Source: CAYGWP01 sp964353455 (GTDB lineage Bacteria > Planctomycetota > Phycisphaerae > FEN-1346). From it: 8,571 nt of DNA. Of this stretch, positions 6,223-8,571 are shown in pieces (positions within the stretch are counted from its first letter, which is position 1; every line of letters starts with the position of its first letter). The position numbers were made by a program, and so were the translations under genes. The DNA lies in the NCBI GenBank assembly GCA_964353455.1, contig CAYGWP010000070.1:1-8571 (forward strand). Reading direction: 5' to 3'. The notes below the pieces were generated by a model, which worked only from the letters and a program-made list of their open reading frames with translations, made no database searches and was not told where the DNA came from.

Positions 6223-8169
6223 TTACTTGCCGGGCGTCGGGGCCGGCGCGCCGGGCGCGCCTGCCTCGGCCTTCTTGCCGGCAGCCGGTCCGCTCTTCAC
6301 ATCTTCCGGAATCCGGACCACCCAAAGGGCCTCGAACCAGAAATCGTCCTTCTTGTCAACGCCGGCGAACTCGCCGGGCTTAAGGGCCCCGCCCTTCTGC
6401 ACGAAATCCTGGTACTCGGTCGTGTTGCTGAAGACCTTCGTAAGTTGGACGCGTGCGAGTATCTCGTCTTCCGGGTGGCCGGTCTTAAGGTGCACCGTCC
6501 GGGGGTCTTCCCTGAGGGGTTTGATGAGCCGGTCGTTGACGAACTCCTGGCCGTCGCGCCCCGTCTTGGATGTGATGCCGACGATCCGCACGAGGAGGCC
6601 GGGCTGCCGGTCGGGCGACTCGGGTGCCGCGCCTGCGGCCGGCGTGCCGCCGCCGGAGGCCGCCTCGGAGTACTCGCGCACGTCCGGCACGTAGTGGGCC
6701 GTGACGCTCAGCATCTCCATGATGCTGAGCGAGGACCGCGGCGCCGGGTTGGTCGTCGGGTCGTAGGCGGCCCAGGCCGGATCGTACGGCCACGCCGCCC
6801 AGAGGGAGCGCATTATCTCATACACATATATTTCATGGCCGACAAGGCCCTCGACGTCCACGATCTTGCCCTGCTCCGCCAGGAGCGACTTCTCCTGCTC
6901 CTCGAACGCCCCTTTCTGGCGGTTGTTCTCGTCCTGGAGCGCGTTTACCTCTGACGACACGCGCTGGACCTCGCCCCCGCGCCCGGCAAGTTCGCCGCTC
7001 GTCTTGACCTCATTGTAGGCAAGGCACGCGACGGCCCCCAGGACCGCCGCGCCGGCGGCGATGAAGAACGGGCGCTTACGCTTCAGAAGTTTGGCGCTCA
7101 GGATCTCCGGCGGCAGCAGGCTCGTCTGGATGGCGCCCAGGCCCAGGCCCTGGATCGCCAGCCCGAAGCACACGCCGAACGAGAGGACGTTCTCCCTGAA
7201 CAGGGGCGCGCTCAGCGGCTCGGCGTCCGGCAGGCTCGCAAAGCCTTCGACCTTCGTCACCTCGACCCCCAGGTTCTGCGCTATGAACTTCGCCAGGCCG
7301 GCCAGCCGGAACGCGTTGCCCAGGGCCACGACCTTCTCGACCCGGCTGTCGCGATGGAGGCTCGTGTAATAGCCGATCGACCGCTGCACTTCCGTCAGCA
7401 GGTCTCCGAACACCGGGCGCATCGCCTGGAACACCTGGCGGGCGTACTTCGACTCGGCGGCATGGCGCTTCAGGTTCTCGGCCTTCGAGAACGGCTGCTT
7501 GAACTCCTTGACGAGGGCCTGGGTGAAATTGTTCCCGCCCAGGGGAATGTTGCGGATCCACACGCGGTCGCCGTCGGCGATCACGAGGTTCGTGTTCTCG
7601 GCCCCCACGTCCATCAGCAGGGTGGCCCCGCCCCCCTCCTTCTTCTCGTAACGCAGGAAGTTGTAGAGCGCCACGGGCGACATCTGCACGATGTCCGGCT
7701 CGATCCGCATCGCAAGGAAGTCCGACACGTAATCGTTTACGATGTCGCGCTTCATGGCGAAGATGCCCACCTCAACCTCGCGCGGCCCGGCCGACGCAGG
7801 GCTGATCGTCTGGTAGTCCCACACAACGTCTTCAAGGTTGAACGGTATCTGCTGGCGGGCCTCGTACCGGACGATCTCGGGTATCTTCCGCGGCTCGACC
7901 GGCGGCAACTTGATGAACCGCGTGAAACTGGCCTGGCCCGGAACGCTGATGACGACCGTGGACCCCTTGATGCTGTTGCGGCCGAGGAACTTCCCCAGAG
8001 CACTGCGGATCAGGGCCTGCTCGTCGGCGTCAGGTTGGCTGAGGATCTTGGCATGCTCGATCACGTCGAAGGCCAGGGCCCGCAACTTGTCGTCGCGCCA
8101 CTGAAGTTTAATCGCCTTCAAGGCACATTGGCCGACGTCAATGCCCCACACGGTCTTCGTACTTGGCAT
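6223..8169 (-). CDS. pilM: Type IV pilus assembly protein PilM with fused PilN-like transmembrane and extracytoplasmic tail
   Basis: A 648-residue protein. Residues 1-345 are a PilM domain of the actin/FtsA fold: phosphate-1 strand WGIDVG (8-13), the PilM signature YEARQQIPFNLEDVVWDY (102-119), phosphate-2 region LLMDVGAENTNL (184-195), and adenosine region VVALGNAFRLAGL (280-292). PilM normally sits on the cytoplasmic face of the inner membrane, binds nucleotide, and recruits PilN through the PilN peptide INLLP. Here residues 349-355 read TSLLPPE, an INLLP-like stretch, followed by a basic KRKR and a hydrophobic segment (about 367-385). A probable coiled coil (about 397-435) and an extracytoplasmic domain to the end come next. 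Canonical PilM is about 350 residues, so this looks like PilM and PilN joined in one chain. The tail has a Gly/Ala/Pro-rich gap (504-522) and an Ala/Pro/Gly end. First gene of the operon; 51 bases separate it from the next. The PilM assignment is firm; the PilN fusion is inferred from motif order. Confidence 0.93.
   Translation of the reverse strand: MPSTKTVWGIDVGQCALKAIKLQWRDDKLRALAFDVIEHAKILSQPDADEQALIRSALGKFLGRNSIKGSTVVISVPGQASFTRFIKLPPVEPRKIPEIVRYEARQQIPFNLEDVVWDYQTISPASAGPREVEVGIFAMKRDIVNDYVSDFLAMRIEPDIVQMSPVALYNFLRYEKKEGGGATLLMDVGAENTNLVIADGDRVWIRNIPLGGNNFTQALVKEFKQPFSKAENLKRHAAESKYARQVFQAMRPVFGDLLTEVQRSIGYYTSLHRDSRVEKVVALGNAFRLAGLAKFIAQNLGVEVTKVEGFASLPDAEPLSAPLFRENVLSFGVCFGLAIQGLGLGAIQTSLLPPEILSAKLLKRKRPFFIAAGAAVLGAVACLAYNEVKTSGELAGRGGEVQRVSSEVNALQDENNRQKGAFEEQEKSLLAEQGKIVDVEGLVGHEIYVYEIMRSLWAAWPYDPAWAAYDPTTNPAPRSSLSIMEMLSVTAHYVPDVREYSEAASGGGTPAAGAAPESPDRQPGLLVRIVGITSKTGRDGQEFVNDRLIKPLREDPRTVHLKTGHPEDEILARVQLTKVFSNTTEYQDFVQKGGALKPGEFAGVDKKDDFWFEALWVVRIPEDVKSGPAAGKKAEAGAPGAPAPTPGK
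6705..6731 (-). repeat. Perfect 11-bp inverted repeat inside pilM
   Basis: CGCTCAGCATC and its exact reverse complement flank a five-base loop, wholly inside codons for SLSIMEMLSV (about residues 480-489). Eleven uninterrupted pairs with a short loop is unusual for coding sequence. No T-run follows. It could be an mRNA stem or a protein-binding site, or chance helped by the near-symmetric peptide. Confidence 0.6.
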
Positions 8170-8175
8170 AACCCG

Positions 8176-8181
8176 TTCCTC
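8176..8181 (-). promoter_or_regulatory. Ribosome-binding site that fixes the pilM start
   Basis: GAGGAA lies six bases upstream of the ATG at 8169. The first codons after this ATG lead straight into the conserved WGIDVG strand of PilM, so this start is preferred over the in-frame ATG at 8346, which lies within the terminator. Confidence 0.75.
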
Positions 8182-8205
8182 ACTAGCCCGCCTGGGCGGA
8201 CGAGT
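8182..8205 (-). promoter_or_regulatory. Hairpin abutting the pilM ribosome-binding site
   Basis: Minus-strand ACTCGTCCGC and GCGGGCTAGT pair with one mismatch and one G-U around a CCAG loop. The stem ends exactly where the ribosome site GAGGAA (8176-8181) begins. Such a structure could tune access to the site. The pairing is seen; regulation is inference and the stem may be no more than leader structure. Confidence 0.35.
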
Positions 8206-8289
8206 CCGGCTGATGGGCACAGCCTCCGGCCGCAGTTGTTCTGGCCGCGCGGCGTGTCCTTCCGGGCCGCCCGAACGCCGCCGAATGCT

Positions 8290-8319
8290 ATTAAACCTAG
8301 CCCGACGAACCACCGTCAA
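8290..8319 (-). promoter_or_regulatory. Candidate sigma70-type promoter for the pilM operon
   Basis: On the minus strand TTGACG (8314-8319, five of six matches to TTGACA) is followed after 18 bases by TTTAAT (8290-8295, five of six to TATAAT). Transcription would start near 8283, giving a leader of about 115 bases before the pilM ATG. The site sits immediately after the T-run of the putative terminator, in one of the few AT-leaning patches of the window. The -35 and -10 matches are visible; activity is inferred. Confidence 0.5.
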
Positions 8320-8321
8320 GG

Positions 8322-8342
8322 AAAAACCCCGGCCGCGGCCGG
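8322..8342 (-). terminator. Probable intrinsic terminator after mnmE
   Basis: On the minus strand an all-GC self-complementary block of 14 bases (8329-8342) folds as CCGGC-CGCG-GCCGG. It is followed by GG and then a run of five T (8322-8326). This is the usual layout of a Rho-independent terminator, although the stem is short and the T-run modest. It lies about 130 bases after the mnmE stop and directly before the candidate pilM promoter, which supports a transcription-unit boundary here. Confidence 0.55.
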
Positions 8343-8454
8343 CCAACCTGGGTCTAACCCCGCGCCAAGGCCGAGGTTGCCGCCGGACGCCGCGCCCCTC
8401 GGCCCCCCGACTCGCGCCAACGCCGGCCGCAAGACCCTTCGCTGGCGCTCCGGG

Positions 8455-8478
8455 TGACGGCGAGAAGGACCGCCGTCA
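8455..8478 (-). other. Perfect 8-bp inverted repeat over the mnmE stop codon
   Basis: TGACGGCG and CGCCGTCA flank an 8-base loop, and the first three bases of the minus-strand left arm are the mnmE TGA stop itself. No T-run follows, so by itself it is not an intrinsic terminator. It may stabilise the 3' end of the mnmE transcript. The pairing is seen directly; any role is inference. Confidence 0.5.
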
Positions 8479-8571
8479 CTTGCCGATGCAGAATTGGGAG
8501 AAGATCTCGGCCAGGACGTCTCCGTCCACCTGGCGGCCGAGGATGACGCCGAGCGCATCGAGCGCGTCATG
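8476..8571 (-). CDS. mnmE: MnmE (TrmE) tRNA modification GTPase, C-terminal end only
   Basis: Only the last 31 codons and the TGA stop are in the window; the gene enters from the right edge. The translated end runs HDALDALGVILGRQ, then a VDGDVLAEIFSQ stretch, and closes with FCIGK. That closing FC(I/V)GK is the hallmark C-terminus of MnmE and includes its conserved cysteine. MnmE is a cytoplasmic, potassium-dependent GTPase that works with MnmG to modify the wobble uridine (position 34) of certain tRNAs. The preceding helix, ending in an acidic DxLAEIFSQF stretch, also fits the family. The G domain and N-terminal folate-binding domain cannot be seen. It is a housekeeping gene, and the hairpin and terminator that follow separate it from the pilus genes. 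An open frame from 8570 in another phase is a shadow of this gene. Identification rests on a short stretch but the motif is very specific. Confidence 0.9.
   Translation of the reverse strand, partial: HDALDALGVILGRQVDGDVLAEIFSQFCIGK

Larger units (their letters stand above)
8170..8475 (-). other. Intergenic region between mnmE and pilM
   Basis: This 306-base gap holds, in transcription order, the mnmE stop hairpin, a GC-rich stretch with nothing recognisable (about 8343-8454), the terminator, the promoter, and a leader ending in a hairpin and the pilM ribosome site. The pilM reading frame stays open upstream to 8346, but that extension crosses the promoter and terminator and is Arg/Pro-rich without any domain, so it is treated as non-coding. 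I see no small gene or tRNA here. Confidence 0.6.

Noticed and set aside
5017..6954. Plus-strand open frame of 645 codons
   Set aside because: Covers the PilO-like gene and the pilM 3' part in antisense and crosses their boundary, so it cannot reflect either gene; no recognisable domain.
8170..8346. N-terminal extension of pilM to the ATG at 8346
   Set aside because: It would start within the terminator and span the promoter; the 59 extra residues are Arg/Pro-rich with no homology, while 8169 has a well-spaced ribosome site directly before the conserved PilM strand.
7354..8457. Plus-strand open frame of 367 codons
   Set aside because: Antisense to the best-conserved part of pilM and running through the promoter and terminator region; His/Leu/Arg-rich shadow.

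Overview
This is a GC-rich bacterial window in which every convincing gene lies on the minus strand. Reading in gene order (right to left) it holds the last 31 codons of mnmE, a terminator and promoter back to back, and then four co-directional genes for the assembly platform of a type IV pilus-like envelope machine. These are a PilM-type ATPase-fold protein that carries a PilN-like tail, a PilO-like single-pass membrane protein, an unrecognised single-pass membrane protein with a large extracytoplasmic part, and a very long secretin-type protein that runs off the left edge. The order matches the classic pilM-N-O-P-Q operon, but the parts are divergent. PilN appears fused to PilM, and the PilP position is taken by an unrelated-looking protein of 561 residues. 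The secretin has nearly 840 residues of extra N-terminal sequence before its first recognisable secretin-side domain.

The organism is most likely a member of Planctomycetota or the wider PVC group. This is inferred from protein style: Pro/Ala-rich linkers, a PilM with an extracytoplasmic tail, a PilO-like protein recalling Amuc_1100 of Akkermansia, and a secretin with long TPR-like N-terminal regions. No rRNA or other phylogenetic marker is present beyond the short mnmE end, so this is a leaning, not an assignment.

Layout: 8476-8571 mnmE 3' end; 8170-8475 intergenic (hairpin over the mnmE stop, intrinsic terminator, sigma70-like promoter, hairpin next to the pilM ribosome site); 6223-8169 pilM/pilN-like; 5035-6171 PilO-like; 3249-4934 unknown membrane protein; 2991-3248 leader with a possible promoter and a predicted three-way-junction RNA; 1-2990 secretin, 3' truncated by the window.

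How the parts probably work together (family knowledge plus inference): cytoplasmic PilM would sit under the inner membrane and be tethered by its own transmembrane segment. The PilO-like and unknown proteins would span the periplasm, and the secretin would form the outer-membrane pore, reaching back through its long repeat-and-linker N-terminus. No pilin, PilB/PilT motor or PilC is in the window. The many long plus-strand open frames are antisense shadows of these genes. I found no rRNA, tRNA, CRISPR array, insertion sequence or phage gene.
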